Shown: positions 53,910 to 62,525 of the stretch, piece by piece | Position numbering within the stretch: the first letter of the stretch is position 1 | How the letters are laid out: the number at the start of each line of letters is the position of its first letter | NCBI GenBank assembly: GCA_002359735.1 | Contig: DENS01000001.1 | Span: 306,176-370,175 of the forward strand | Origin: Micavibrio sp. UBA2638 | Lineage (GTDB): Bacteria; Pseudomonadota; Alphaproteobacteria; Micavibrionales; Micavibrionaceae | Direction: 5' to 3' | DNA length: 64,000 nucleotides | Notes under the pieces: generated by a model | Databases searched by the model: none | Seen by the model: only the letters and a program-made list of their open reading frames with translations | Told to the model about the DNA's origin: nothing | Program-made: the position numbers and the translations under genes

Positions 53910-54836
53910 CTACCCCATTAAACGTTTGGCGGGGAAATTTGATAAACGGGACAAAACCTCATCCAATTGATCCAAAGATTTAAAATCAATTTTAAATGTG
54001 CCACTGGCGCCATCCTTTGTATCAATGGTCACTCGCATACCAAGGGTTTCAGATAATTCCTTTTCCAAGGCCAAGGTATCGGCATCTTTGGGCATCGTGG
54101 TTTTTTGTACGGTCTTTGATGGTTTTTTACCCGTTACCTTTGTGGCCAAAGCCTCTGTCTGCCGGACATTCAACCCCTTTGCAACAACCTCTTTCGCCAA
54201 GGCGAGTGGGTCGTCTGCCGTAACCAACGCGCGCGCATGGCCCGAAGATATACTGCCTTCGGACAACATATCCATCACTTGTTCCGGCAGGCTTAATAAA
54301 CGCACCATATTGGCAATATGCGGGCGGCTCTTGCCCAATGTCGTGGCAAGCTCTTCCTGCGTATGACCAAAATCTTCCAACAAGCGGCGATAGCCCAGCG
54401 CTTCATCGACCGGATTCAAATCTTCGCGCTGTAGATTTTCGATCAAAGCGATCTGCAGGGCCTCAATATCGCTCAAATCCAAAACGATAACCGGCACTTC
54501 ATGCAGTTGCGCCAATTGCGAGGCACGCCAGCGGCGCTCCCCGGCTATAATTTCATACATTCCGTCGCGGTTTTTATCAGCACGAACCAGTATGGGCTGC
54601 AATAAGCCGTGTTGCTTAATCGAATCGGCTAACTCATTCAGCGCTTTTTCATCAAATTGGTGGCGCGGCTGTGATGTGCCGGGTTCCAGAAATTCAATAC
54701 CCAGCATTTCCCGCTTACGGCCCGGAGTATGCCCATCGGGCCCTACTTGTGGATACACACCCTCCTCGTCTTCAAACAGGGCGTTTAAACCGCGGCCCAA
54801 CCCGCGCTTTTTCGGGTTTATTTCTTCTTCCGACAT
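53910..54836 (-). CDS. parB: Chromosome partitioning protein ParB
   Basis: ParB binds parS sites and spreads along DNA as a CTP-dependent clamp. The 308-residue protein has a ParB/Srx CTP-binding domain with box motifs (QPRHQFDEKALNELADSI, GERRWRASQLA), a helix-turn-helix (LGKSRPHIANMVRLLSLP) and a C-terminal dimerisation domain. It starts one base after parA ends and is in the same operon. Three parS sites lie 1.2-4.7 kb upstream on the map. Confidence 0.97.
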   Translation of the reverse strand: MSEEEINPKKRGLGRGLNALFEDEEGVYPQVGPDGHTPGRKREMLGIEFLEPGTSQPRHQFDEKALNELADSIKQHGLLQPILVRADKNRDGMYEIIAGERRWRASQLAQLHEVPVIVLDLSDIEALQIALIENLQREDLNPVDEALGYRRLLEDFGHTQEELATTLGKSRPHIANMVRLLSLPEQVMDMLSEGSISSGHARALVTADDPLALAKEVVAKGLNVRQTEALATKVTGKKPSKTVQKTTMPKDADTLALEKELSETLGMRVTIDTKDGASGTFKIDFKSLDQLDEVLSRLSNFPAKRLMG

Positions 54837-54837
54837 A

Positions 54838-55659
54838 TCAGGCTGCCTCTTTTGCTTTTAAATACTGCTTTTCGCGTTTAATAACCTCTTTCGCCAGAGC
54901 CAGATAAGCCTTGGCCCCGGGGCATTTCATATCATAGACAATGGCGGGCAGGCCATAAGACGGCGCCTCCGACAAGCGAACATTTCGAGGAATAACGGTA
55001 TTATAAACCTTGTCACCAAAATGTCCGCGCACATCATCGGCCACCATGCCCGACAAATTATTGCGTTGGTCAAACATTGTTAAAACGACGCCATGTATTT
55101 CCAAATCCGGGTTAAAGCTGCGTTTGACGCGTTCAATGGTCTTTGCCAAATGGCTAAGGCCCTCCAGCGCATAAAATTCACACTGCAAAGGCACAACCAC
55201 GGCATCCGAAGCCACCAGCGCATTTAACGTCAACAGACCCAGCGATGGGGCGCAATCGATGATCACATAATCATAGCCGCTTGCCTGCCTTAATGTCCGG
55301 CGCAATCGATATTCGCGCGATTCACTATTCACCAGTTCGATCTCTGCGCCCGATAAATGGATGGAAGATGGCACGACAAATAAATTGGGAACGCGTGTAC
55401 GCACGGCAATTTCTTGTGGCTGGTAATCGTCAAAGATCAAATCATATGAACTTTTGCGAATCATCGACCGGCGTACACCCAGGCCGGTTGACGCGTTACC
55501 CTGCGGATCCAGATCAACCAGCAAAACACGTTTCCCGACCGCGGCCAGTGCCGTGGCCAGATTAATCGCAGTTGTTGTTTTGCCGACCCCCCCTTTTTGA
55601 TTGGCCATTGCCAATATTCTTGGCTGTTGCGCAGGGCGAAGATAACGATTCTGGTTCAT
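54838..55659 (-). CDS. parA: Chromosome partitioning ATPase ParA
   Basis: ParA (273 residues) is the Walker ATPase that moves ParB-parS complexes. It has the deviant Walker A ANQKGGVGKTT (about 18-28), Walker B IDCAPSLGLLT and the signature VPLQCEFYALEGLSHL. Like other chromosomal ParA proteins it is short and lacks an N-terminal DNA-binding domain. ParB follows by one base. The gap to rsmG holds a possible DnaA box and a short hairpin. Confidence 0.97.
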   Translation of the reverse strand: MNQNRYLRPAQQPRILAMANQKGGVGKTTTAINLATALAAVGKRVLLVDLDPQGNASTGLGVRRSMIRKSSYDLIFDDYQPQEIAVRTRVPNLFVVPSSIHLSGAEIELVNSESREYRLRRTLRQASGYDYVIIDCAPSLGLLTLNALVASDAVVVPLQCEFYALEGLSHLAKTIERVKRSFNPDLEIHGVVLTMFDQRNNLSGMVADDVRGHFGDKVYNTVIPRNVRLSEAPSYGLPAIVYDMKCPGAKAYLALAKEVIKREKQYLKAKEAA

Positions 55660-55734
55660 CTGCTAATCCTTGATATTATGATTCTTGAAGAGTTTTAGTG
55701 TGTGAATTTTCAGCAATAAAATCAAGCAGATTGC

Positions 55735-55747
55735 GTCCGGCCCGGAC
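55735..55747. other. Palindrome between rsmG and parA
   Basis: GTCCGGCCCGGAC (55735-55747) is a near-perfect inverted repeat downstream of rsmG and upstream of parA. It could be a weak terminator or an operator for parAB. Confidence 0.3.
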
Positions 55748-55749
55748 TC

Positions 55750-55758
55750 TTATTCACA
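55750..55758. other. DnaA-box-like sequence near parA
   Basis: TTATTCACA (55750-55758) fits the relaxed DnaA box TTATNCACA. It overlaps the end of rsmG. One isolated match does not make an origin. Confidence 0.25.
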
Positions 55759-56365
55759 GGGGATGTACGTCTTTTATGTGTAAAATTTGCGCGTGCGGAT
55801 CGGTATCACTGGGGTAAAAATCACAGGAAAAACTGTACGTTTTTTGCGCCTCCCCCACCTCCTCTTGTGCCCGCGCGCCTTTTAAAAACAGATATTCCAG
55901 CGCTGTATTTTTTTGACGCCATGGCTCGCAATAATCCAGCAACCTGGTCAACGAGGCCAGGGCCCGCGCCGATACCATATCCGGCGCCACATCGTCATGA
56001 GCCCGTTCGATGCGTTTGCAATGGATGGTGACAGGCGTATTTGTTTCACGTGAAACAGTGCGCATAAACTGGCACTTCTTTTCATCCGATTCGATCAAAT
56101 GCACATCAAATTTTGGCTCCAGCATTGCCAGAACCAAACCAGGAAAACCGCCGCCGCACCCCAAATCCGCTATGGTTTTAACATGTTTTGGTATAAGGGG
56201 TAAAATTTGCGCCGAATCGACAAAATGTCTGTTCCAGGCATCCGGCACCGTACCGGGGCTAACCAGATTGATTGCCCGTTGCCACTTTAATAGCAAGGCA
56301 TAATACGTCTTTAGATTATCAATCGCCGCGCCGGATACATTTAAACTGCTGGAAAACTCATTCAT
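55754..56365 (-). CDS. rsmG: 16S rRNA m7G527 methyltransferase RsmG
   Basis: RsmG (203 residues, also GidB) methylates G527 in 16S rRNA. The SAM motif IADLGCGGGFPGLVLAML and HLIESDEKKCQFMRTV are typical, and VSARALASLTRLL is the family's later block. The gene contains a parS site that encodes part of VSRET in this protein. It ends 95 bases from parA start and begins two bases after mnmG, so the three form an operon. Confidence 0.96.
   Translation of the reverse strand: MNEFSSSLNVSGAAIDNLKTYYALLLKWQRAINLVSPGTVPDAWNRHFVDSAQILPLIPKHVKTIADLGCGGGFPGLVLAMLEPKFDVHLIESDEKKCQFMRTVSRETNTPVTIHCKRIERAHDDVAPDMVSARALASLTRLLDYCEPWRQKNTALEYLFLKGARAQEEVGEAQKTYSFSCDFYPSDTDPHAQILHIKDVHPL
56042..56057. other. 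parS centromere site 1 (inside rsmG)
   Basis: A perfect 16-base parS TGTTTCACGTGAAACA, the ParB-binding consensus. It lies in the rsmG coding sequence, in the codons for VSRET, about 380 bases upstream of parA on the map. Confidence 0.93.
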
Positions 56366-56367
56366 GC

Positions 56368-58275
56368 TCAGGCTGCACTACCCTGTTTCTTTTTATGCTC
56401 CTTGCGCTGGACAAAGCGTAACAGAGCAACCACCGCCGCCGGCGTTACGCCCGGAATGCGGGCCGCCGCGCCTAAAGTGGCTGGCTGCGCCGCCTCTAGC
56501 TTGGCGCGCACTTCATTGGACAAAGACCCCACTTGTGCATAATCCAGATCCGCCGGCAGGATAAGTGCCTCATCCTTACGAAAGGCAGCAATATCTGCAT
56601 CATGACGTTCCAGATACCCCGCATAGAGCGCATCTATTTCAATTTGTTCGCGTATATCCTCTTTAATCTCCGATAAAGCCGGCCACACGGCCTGCAAGTC
56701 CCCCCAGTCAATATGCGGATACGCCAAAAGGTCGGAAACGCTCCGTCGCTGCCCATCCTTATTAACGGCAATGCCATGGCTCTCCAGCTCATTCGGGGTT
56801 GCCGATGTGCCCGCCACAATATCACGCGCCCTGGCAAGATTGGCAGCTTTTTCCCGCCAAAATTCCGCGCGTTCATCACCGACGCAACCAATGTCAATTC
56901 CGCGTGGCGTTAAGCGCTGATCGGCATTATCAGCGCGCAAACGCAAACGATATTCTGCGCGGCTGGTAAACATACGATAGGGCTCCGGCGCCCCTCTGGT
57001 GATTAAATCATCAATCAACACGCCAATATAGGCCTCCGCACGATCCAGCGTAAATATCTCAGCTGTTTCACGTGAAACAGCTTTACTTTGCAGGGCCGCA
57101 TTGACACCGGCCATTAACCCCTGCGCCGCGGCTTCTTCATATCCGGTTGTGCCGTTAATCTGGCCCGCCAGAAATAAACCGCCAATCTTTTTTGTTTCCA
57201 ACGTGGCTTTTAAGGCGCGCGGATCAACATAATCATATTCAATCGCATAACCGTATTCGATAATTTTTACGTTTTCCAATCCCTTGATTGAGCGCAAATA
57301 TGCGTCTTGCACATCCACCGGCAAAGAAGTGGAAATGCCGTTTGGATACACCGTATAATCATCAAGCCCCTCAGGCTCCAAAAACACCTGATGGCGAGTT
57401 TTATCGGCAAAACGTACAACTTTATCTTCAATCGACGGACAATAACGCGGCCCAGTGCCTTTAATGCGGCCTGAATACATCGCCGATAAATGCAAATTAT
57501 CATTGATAATTTTATGCGTGGCTTCGTTGGTGTAAGTGATATGACACTTAATCTGCGGCACCGTAATATGGCTGGTCATATATGAAAACGGTATTTGCGG
57601 ATCATCGCCTGCTTGCTCCTCCAGAACGCCCCAATCAATCGTGCGCCCATCCAAACGCGCAGGCGTCCCGGTTTTAAGGCGTCCCAGCGGGAACTCAAAC
57701 CGCTCCAGCGTTTCCGCAAGCCCCACGGAAGGTCCCTCGCCAACGCGCCCGGCCGGAATACGTTCTTCCCCGCGGTGAATAAGGCCGCGCAGAAATGTGC
57801 CTGTGGTAATAACCGCACTGCGGCAGCATAATTCACGCCCATCCATCAATCGAATGCCGCGCACGCCGCAATTATCATCTAATATAATATCATCCGCAGC
57901 GCCCTCAATCAGGCTAAGATTTGGATAATCGGATAAAATATCCTGCATGGCTTCGCGGTATAATTTACGATCAGCCTGAGCGCGCGGCCCCCTTACGGCC
58001 GGGCCTTTTGAGGCATTGAGCATACGAAATTGTATACCGGCGCGATCAATCACGCGCGCCATAACCCCATCCAGCGCATCTATTTCCCGTACCAAATGCC
58101 CCTTACCAAGGCCGCCAATGGCCGGGTTACAGGACATAACGCCAATGGTCTCCAGCTTATGAGTCAGCAGCGCCGTTTTGGCACCGCTGCGCGCCGCAGC
58201 GGCCGCGGCTTCACAGCCTGCATGCCCGCCGCCAACGACGACGACATCGAAATGTTTTTCCGGTGATGATTTCAT
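56368..58275 (-). CDS. mnmG: tRNA uridine 5-carboxymethylaminomethyl modification protein MnmG
   Basis: MnmG (GidA, 635 residues from ATG 58275) is the FAD-dependent partner of MnmE in making cmnm5U34 in tRNA. It has the Rossmann motif VVVGGGHAGCEAA at the start, the family patches MSCNPAIGGLGKGHLVREIDALDG and GYEEAAAQGLMAGVNAA, and the conserved cysteine region CPSIEDKVVRF. Complete. It contains a parS site encoding VSRET. The longer frame to 58302 adds nine residues upstream. It lies between rsmG and mnmE. Confidence 0.97.
   Translation of the reverse strand: MKSSPEKHFDVVVVGGGHAGCEAAAAAARSGAKTALLTHKLETIGVMSCNPAIGGLGKGHLVREIDALDGVMARVIDRAGIQFRMLNASKGPAVRGPRAQADRKLYREAMQDILSDYPNLSLIEGAADDIILDDNCGVRGIRLMDGRELCCRSAVITTGTFLRGLIHRGEERIPAGRVGEGPSVGLAETLERFEFPLGRLKTGTPARLDGRTIDWGVLEEQAGDDPQIPFSYMTSHITVPQIKCHITYTNEATHKIINDNLHLSAMYSGRIKGTGPRYCPSIEDKVVRFADKTRHQVFLEPEGLDDYTVYPNGISTSLPVDVQDAYLRSIKGLENVKIIEYGYAIEYDYVDPRALKATLETKKIGGLFLAGQINGTTGYEEAAAQGLMAGVNAALQSKAVSRETAEIFTLDRAEAYIGVLIDDLITRGAPEPYRMFTSRAEYRLRLRADNADQRLTPRGIDIGCVGDERAEFWREKAANLARARDIVAGTSATPNELESHGIAVNKDGQRRSVSDLLAYPHIDWGDLQAVWPALSEIKEDIREQIEIDALYAGYLERHDADIAAFRKDEALILPADLDYAQVGSLSNEVRAKLEAAQPATLGAAARIPGVTPAAVVALLRFVQRKEHKKKQGSAA
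57064..57079. other. parS centromere site 2 (inside mnmG)
   Basis: Perfect TGTTTCACGTGAAACA at 57064-57079, extended to a 22-base palindrome from 57061 to 57082. It is in the mnmG coding sequence, codons for VSRET. Confidence 0.95.
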
Positions 58276-58294
58276 GGCGGTACTTATACAGAGT

Positions 58295-58303
58295 TTATTC
58301 ACA
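58295..58303. other. DnaA-box-like sequence upstream of mnmG
   Basis: TTATTCACA (58295-58303) lies 20 bases upstream of the mnmG start in the short gap after mnmE. Fits TTATNCACA, but is a single match. Confidence 0.25.
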
Positions 58304-58335
58304 GATTTCCAGAAAAACCATGTCAGCGCGGCATA

Positions 58336-59676
58336 TTATTTTCCGATGCAAAAATCACGAAAGACTACATCCAGCACATCCTCCACATCCACGCGTCCTG
58401 TAATTTGCCCTAAATGCCGAATGGCCAGCCGCACATCCTCGACCAACAATTCAGGCAATTCTGCTTGTTTACTGCGTTCCAAAGCCTGATAACACTGCTC
58501 TAATGAGGCGCGGTGCCGGACGCGCGTCAAGGATACCGATTCTGCGCCGCCAATACGCTCTTTAATTTTTTCGCCAATCAATTTTAGCAACTGATCTATG
58601 CCCTGATTGGTTTTGGAAGAAATTTGCAGTAAAGGTGCTCCGTACTCCAACTGAATATCCTGATCGGCCTTACTGACCACGGCTATTGAATTTTCATCTA
58701 TCATCGACAGGGTATACGGATCAGGCTCTTTTTGTGCTCCGTCATACAGAAGGATTTTTAAATCCGCTTCCCCGGCGCGTTTTATGGCGCGTTTTATACC
58801 CTCGGCCTCAATCTGATCATGGCCGGACTCCTCCGCTAGCTGGTCTGGCCGTAAACCAGCGGTATCCGACAAAATCACCGGATAACCGTTTAAATCAAGA
58901 TGAATTTCAATCACATCCCGCGTTGTTCCGGCAATATCTGACACAATGGCAACATCGCGCTTGGCCAGAACATTTAACAGACTGGATTTACCGGCATTGG
59001 GCGCCCCGATTATAACAATTTGAAACCCGTCCCGTAAAATTTCGCCGCGGCGATTGTCGGATAAATGCTCACGCAATTCATGCATTAAATCATCCAGAAC
59101 GGGATAAACCTCGCGGCTTACGCCCTCGGCATCATCCTCATCGGGGAATTCCAAATCCGCCTCTAAATAAGCCAGCGCTTTTTTTAATCGCTCGCTCCAC
59201 CCTTCATATAACTGCTTCAACCCTCCATCTAATTGTCTTAATGCCTGCAACTTTTGCAGTTGGGTCTGGGCATTGATCAAATCATTGACGGCTTCGGCCT
59301 CCGTTAGATCCATTTTGCCATTTTCAAAACCACGGCGCGTGAATTCACCGGGCAGGGCTGCGCGGTGATTGGGCTGCGCATCCAGGCATGCCAGCAATTC
59401 CTCCATGACCGCTGGCGACCCATGCACGTGATATTCTGCCACATCTTCGCCTGTAAAACTGTTTGGGCTTTCAAAAAATAAAACCAGGGCTTTATCAATT
59501 GTTTCACGTGAAACAGGGTTTGTCAGCGTCGTTAAATGCGCTGTGCGGCGCGCCAAATTATCGCCCAGGCTGCTCAGGCGCGTTAAGGAATGCAGGGCCT
59601 GAGGGCCGGAAACGCGAATAACGGACACCCCCGCCCGGCCGCGGCCACTGGCCAATGCATAAATGGTCTCAACCAT
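58336..59676 (-). CDS. mnmE: tRNA modification GTPase MnmE
   Basis: MnmE (446 residues, TrmE/ThdF) is the GTPase that acts with MnmG on wobble uridines. N-terminal formyl-THF domain (MVETIYALASGRGRAGVSVIRVSG), the helical domain and the G domain with Walker A GAPNAGKSS (224-232), DTAGLR and SKADQ (G4), and the C-terminal CxGK motif FCIGK. It carries a parS site in its N-terminal coding part (VSRET). It is followed by a small DUF6489-like gene upstream on the map. Confidence 0.97.
   Translation of the reverse strand: MVETIYALASGRGRAGVSVIRVSGPQALHSLTRLSSLGDNLARRTAHLTTLTNPVSRETIDKALVLFFESPNSFTGEDVAEYHVHGSPAVMEELLACLDAQPNHRAALPGEFTRRGFENGKMDLTEAEAVNDLINAQTQLQKLQALRQLDGGLKQLYEGWSERLKKALAYLEADLEFPDEDDAEGVSREVYPVLDDLMHELREHLSDNRRGEILRDGFQIVIIGAPNAGKSSLLNVLAKRDVAIVSDIAGTTRDVIEIHLDLNGYPVILSDTAGLRPDQLAEESGHDQIEAEGIKRAIKRAGEADLKILLYDGAQKEPDPYTLSMIDENSIAVVSKADQDIQLEYGAPLLQISSKTNQGIDQLLKLIGEKIKERIGGAESVSLTRVRHRASLEQCYQALERSKQAELPELLVEDVRLAIRHLGQITGRVDVEDVLDVVFRDFCIGK
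59500..59515. other. parS centromere site 3 (inside mnmE)
   Basis: Perfect TGTTTCACGTGAAACA in the mnmE coding sequence, codons for VSRET at residues 55-59 of MnmE. Confidence 0.93.
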
Positions 59677-59678
59677 GT

Positions 59679-59945
59679 TTACTCTTTATCTTTTGGCTTC
59701 ACGGAATCGCCGCCGGGCATACCGCCCATTTGCGACCAGAACATTTTCTGCATCTCGCCCCACCCTTGTACGGTGGCCGGCAACCAGGTCTTAACCATGG
59801 TTTCCGGGTCCAGATTGCGGATATTGTCCTGCATTTTCTTTTCTACTTCCTGCATTAACTTTTCCTGCATCGGCACCACATCGGGCAGGCCAAGAAACTT
59901 GCGGGCTTCCTCTGGTGAACATTCTATATCAAATTTAATTTTCAT
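59679..59945 (-). CDS. Small DUF6489-like protein beside mnmE
   Basis: An 88-residue protein with the N-terminal pattern IKFDIECSPEEARKFLGLPDV that I associate with DUF6489 in alphaproteobacteria, a helical middle (QEKLMQEVEKKMQDNI) and a Met/Gln-rich C-terminus. Function unknown. It ends two bases before mnmE and so is probably transcribed together. It diverges from the dienelactone hydrolase gene by about 70 bases. Confidence 0.8.
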   Translation of the reverse strand: MKIKFDIECSPEEARKFLGLPDVVPMQEKLMQEVEKKMQDNIRNLDPETMVKTWLPATVQGWGEMQKMFWSQMGGMPGGDSVKPKDKE

Positions 59946-60015
59946 ACCTTTGCCTTGTCGTTCTTAATATCAATGCTATTCTAACCAATTCGTTTAATAA
60001 AAGGGAGACCAAATT

Positions 60016-60717
60016 ATGAGTGAAGTTGAAATTCAAGCCCGGGATGGCGGAACATTTAAAGCCTATATTGCCATGCCCGCTGTAACCCCCGCCCCGGCCA
60101 TAATCATGATTCAGGAAATTTTCGGCATAAACAAGGAAATGCGTGACAAATGCGATGCCTTGGCCGACCAGGGATATATTGCTATTTGCCCGGATTTATT
60201 CTGGCGCATTGAACCCGGAATCGAATTAACCGACCAAATTGAAGAAGAGCTGAAACGTGCATTTGAACTCTTTGGCGCATTTGATCAAGATAAAGGTATG
60301 GAGGACCTGAAAGCCACACTGGCCTTTATGCGTGATCACGATGCCTGTAACGGAAAAATTGGCTGTATGGGCTATTGCCTGGGCGGAAAACTGGCGTATG
60401 AAATGGCCGCCGAGACAGATATCAATGCCTCGGTCAGCTATTACGGTGTCGGCTTGGGCGCCATGCTGGACAAAGCGGATAATTTCTCTCACCCGGTTTT
60501 GATTCATATCGCCGGGGATGATGAATTCACCCCCAAAGATGAACAAGAGAAAATTATCGAAGCCATGAAAGATAATGATTATGCGATAACATACCGCTAT
60601 ACGGGTATGGATCACGCTTTTGCCAGAGGCAATGGAATCCATTACAATAAAGAAGCCGCCGATCTTGCCAATGATCGCAGCTATAAATTTTTGGAAGACA
60701 ACCTTAAGGCCGCCTGA
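60016..60717 (+). CDS. Dienelactone hydrolase family protein
   Basis: This 233-residue alpha/beta hydrolase has a cysteine nucleophile, C121, in GCMGYCLGG, the acid near D168/D169 in HIAGDDEF and H200 in GMDHAFAR. The family includes carboxymethylenebutenolidase, but most such bacterial genes lie outside aromatic degradation and the substrate is not known here. AGGGAGA precedes the ATG. It is followed after two bases by the CXXC membrane protein, so the two are one operon and may share a job. Confidence 0.9.
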   Translation: MSEVEIQARDGGTFKAYIAMPAVTPAPAIIMIQEIFGINKEMRDKCDALADQGYIAICPDLFWRIEPGIELTDQIEEELKRAFELFGAFDQDKGMEDLKATLAFMRDHDACNGKIGCMGYCLGGKLAYEMAAETDINASVSYYGVGLGAMLDKADNFSHPVLIHIAGDDEFTPKDEQEKIIEAMKDNDYAITYRYTGMDHAFARGNGIHYNKEAADLANDRSYKFLEDNLKAA

Positions 60718-60719
60718 AC

Positions 60720-62408
60720 GTGAGTGAAGATGAACCAGATATACCATCCCCCCAAACACATGGGATGGCGAATACCGCTTCTACGGCGGTATCTGACATC
60801 GATCCGGAATTCGAAAAAATCGGTCTGCAAAAGATTCGCGCCATTGTTGATGGCAACGGCATGCGCGGCGAGGACGTAAAGGCCGATTTTTTTGAAGGCG
60901 TCACGTTACAATATCTGGCCACCACAAAACTGACCTTTCATTTTAAAACACAAGAACGGGTCGAAGCCGGCAAAAAGCCCGGTAAGCAATTGGCAAGCCC
61001 GCAGGCCATTCGCGAAGAAATTGCCAAACAAGAACAGAAAATTACGCATCGCGGCGATGTCGTGGCGCGCGTGCAAAAATATATCGCTGAAGAGCGCAAA
61101 GACATGGGTTATGGGCTGGATGGCCAGATGGTCAAATTGCCCTTTTTATATACAGATTACGTGTATTACGAACCCTGCAAGAACTGTAAGGCCAAAGGCC
61201 AGGTTATGTGCCAGCGTTGCCACGGTCAGGGTTTTGAGATGTGCCCCGAATGCCACGGGCAAGGGCTGGAAATTTGTAACCAATGCAACGGCACGCAATT
61301 TATTCAAGGGCCAAATGGCCGCATACAATGCCCAAAATGCCAGGGCCGCGGCAAAACATCATGCCGCCTGTGTCATGAACGTAGAAAAATTCAGTGCCGT
61401 ATTTGTAAAACCAAGGGTACAACCCAATGCACCATTTGCAATGGCCATGCCTGGAACACCCATTTTTATCGCCTTGAAATTGATGCCATGCCCAGTTTTG
61501 ATTATGACCGCGAAAACGTCAAACAACGGGTGGGTGATATCATTGAAAAGCTGGGCCCTGATTTAATTAAACAGGGCCATGCCAAGGCCACCGTTATATA
61601 TAAAGAGCAAAATGAAAAACAATCCGGCGATAAGCGCGATTTTATCGCCATTCCCTATGTTGTACATCTTCCATACGGTGAAATTCGTTATAAAATAGGC
61701 GAAGCAACCCATAACACCCTGATCTTTGGATATAATACCCGGTTATATTACCTACCCGATTTACTGGATAAACTGCTTAAAACCCCGATTACCCGTCTGC
61801 AAGAAGCCGGGGAAGGCCGCGGCAACGTCGCCGAAAAAATACACAAATGCGCACAATACCGCACCCTGCGCGAGGCCATCATCGCCGCATCGCGCTATCC
61901 ACTGAAAAAGGCGGCAAAACAGATTAAGGCGCAAAACCCGCAAGGCATCCGTAATGACACCATCAAACGCATCACCATTAGCGCCGATAGGGCCTTAAAA
62001 AACATCACGCGTAAACCGCGCCAGCAGGGATTTTATCTGGGTTTGATTCTGATGACAGGGTTATATGCCGGTTATTATGCCGGCGGGCTATTTACTCACC
62101 TTGCCCCGCAAAACAATGCAGCCCTGATTCATCTGGCCGCCGACGCCGCCATATTCGCAACCGGCCTGATTATGGCGATATACGGCCTGAAATTACTTAG
62201 CCGCCGCGCCATGCGCGCCGCCTTGGGCGATATCCTGTCCAGCGATAATAAATCCATTCCCATGCCAAAACTTGGAAAAATCGGCCAGCGCCTGATTTAT
62301 GGTGCCCCGCTTCTTTACGGTATTATGATCGAAGCAGCGGTTCATATTCACGGCACAGCCCCCTGGTGGTATATGCAGGCCCGCGGCATAATTTTGAATC
62401 TGTTGTAA
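60720..62408 (+). CDS. Membrane protein with eight DnaJ-like CXXC units and C-terminal membrane segments
   Basis: This 562-residue protein, starting at GTG, has no J domain. Residues 153-240 hold eight CXXC pairs, beginning at C153, C164, C175, C186, C204, C215, C226 and C237. They repeat every 11 residues apart from one seven-residue insert (FIQGPNG) between the fourth and fifth. Several have CxxCxGxG form, as in the DnaJ zinc finger. The C-terminus has three hydrophobic stretches (about 440-545) and a Lys/Arg-rich stretch before them. It probably binds four zinc ions and sits in the inner membrane facing the cytoplasm. It shares an operon with the dienelactone hydrolase. No family assignment is certain. 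Confidence 0.8.
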   Translation: MSEDEPDIPSPQTHGMANTASTAVSDIDPEFEKIGLQKIRAIVDGNGMRGEDVKADFFEGVTLQYLATTKLTFHFKTQERVEAGKKPGKQLASPQAIREEIAKQEQKITHRGDVVARVQKYIAEERKDMGYGLDGQMVKLPFLYTDYVYYEPCKNCKAKGQVMCQRCHGQGFEMCPECHGQGLEICNQCNGTQFIQGPNGRIQCPKCQGRGKTSCRLCHERRKIQCRICKTKGTTQCTICNGHAWNTHFYRLEIDAMPSFDYDRENVKQRVGDIIEKLGPDLIKQGHAKATVIYKEQNEKQSGDKRDFIAIPYVVHLPYGEIRYKIGEATHNTLIFGYNTRLYYLPDLLDKLLKTPITRLQEAGEGRGNVAEKIHKCAQYRTLREAIIAASRYPLKKAAKQIKAQNPQGIRNDTIKRITISADRALKNITRKPRQQGFYLGLILMTGLYAGYYAGGLFTHLAPQNNAALIHLAADAAIFATGLIMAIYGLKLLSRRAMRAALGDILSSDNKSIPMPKLGKIGQRLIYGAPLLYGIMIEAAVHIHGTAPWWYMQARGIILNLL

Positions 62409-62525
62409 AAAATCAATGATTAATGCCTAACGCGTTACGGCCGCTCCGAACCCATCAAAACTGAAAGGTATGGAACGGCCGGTGACGTAAGGACTGAGCT
62501 TTCGTCCGTGAACACTATCTAAGAA

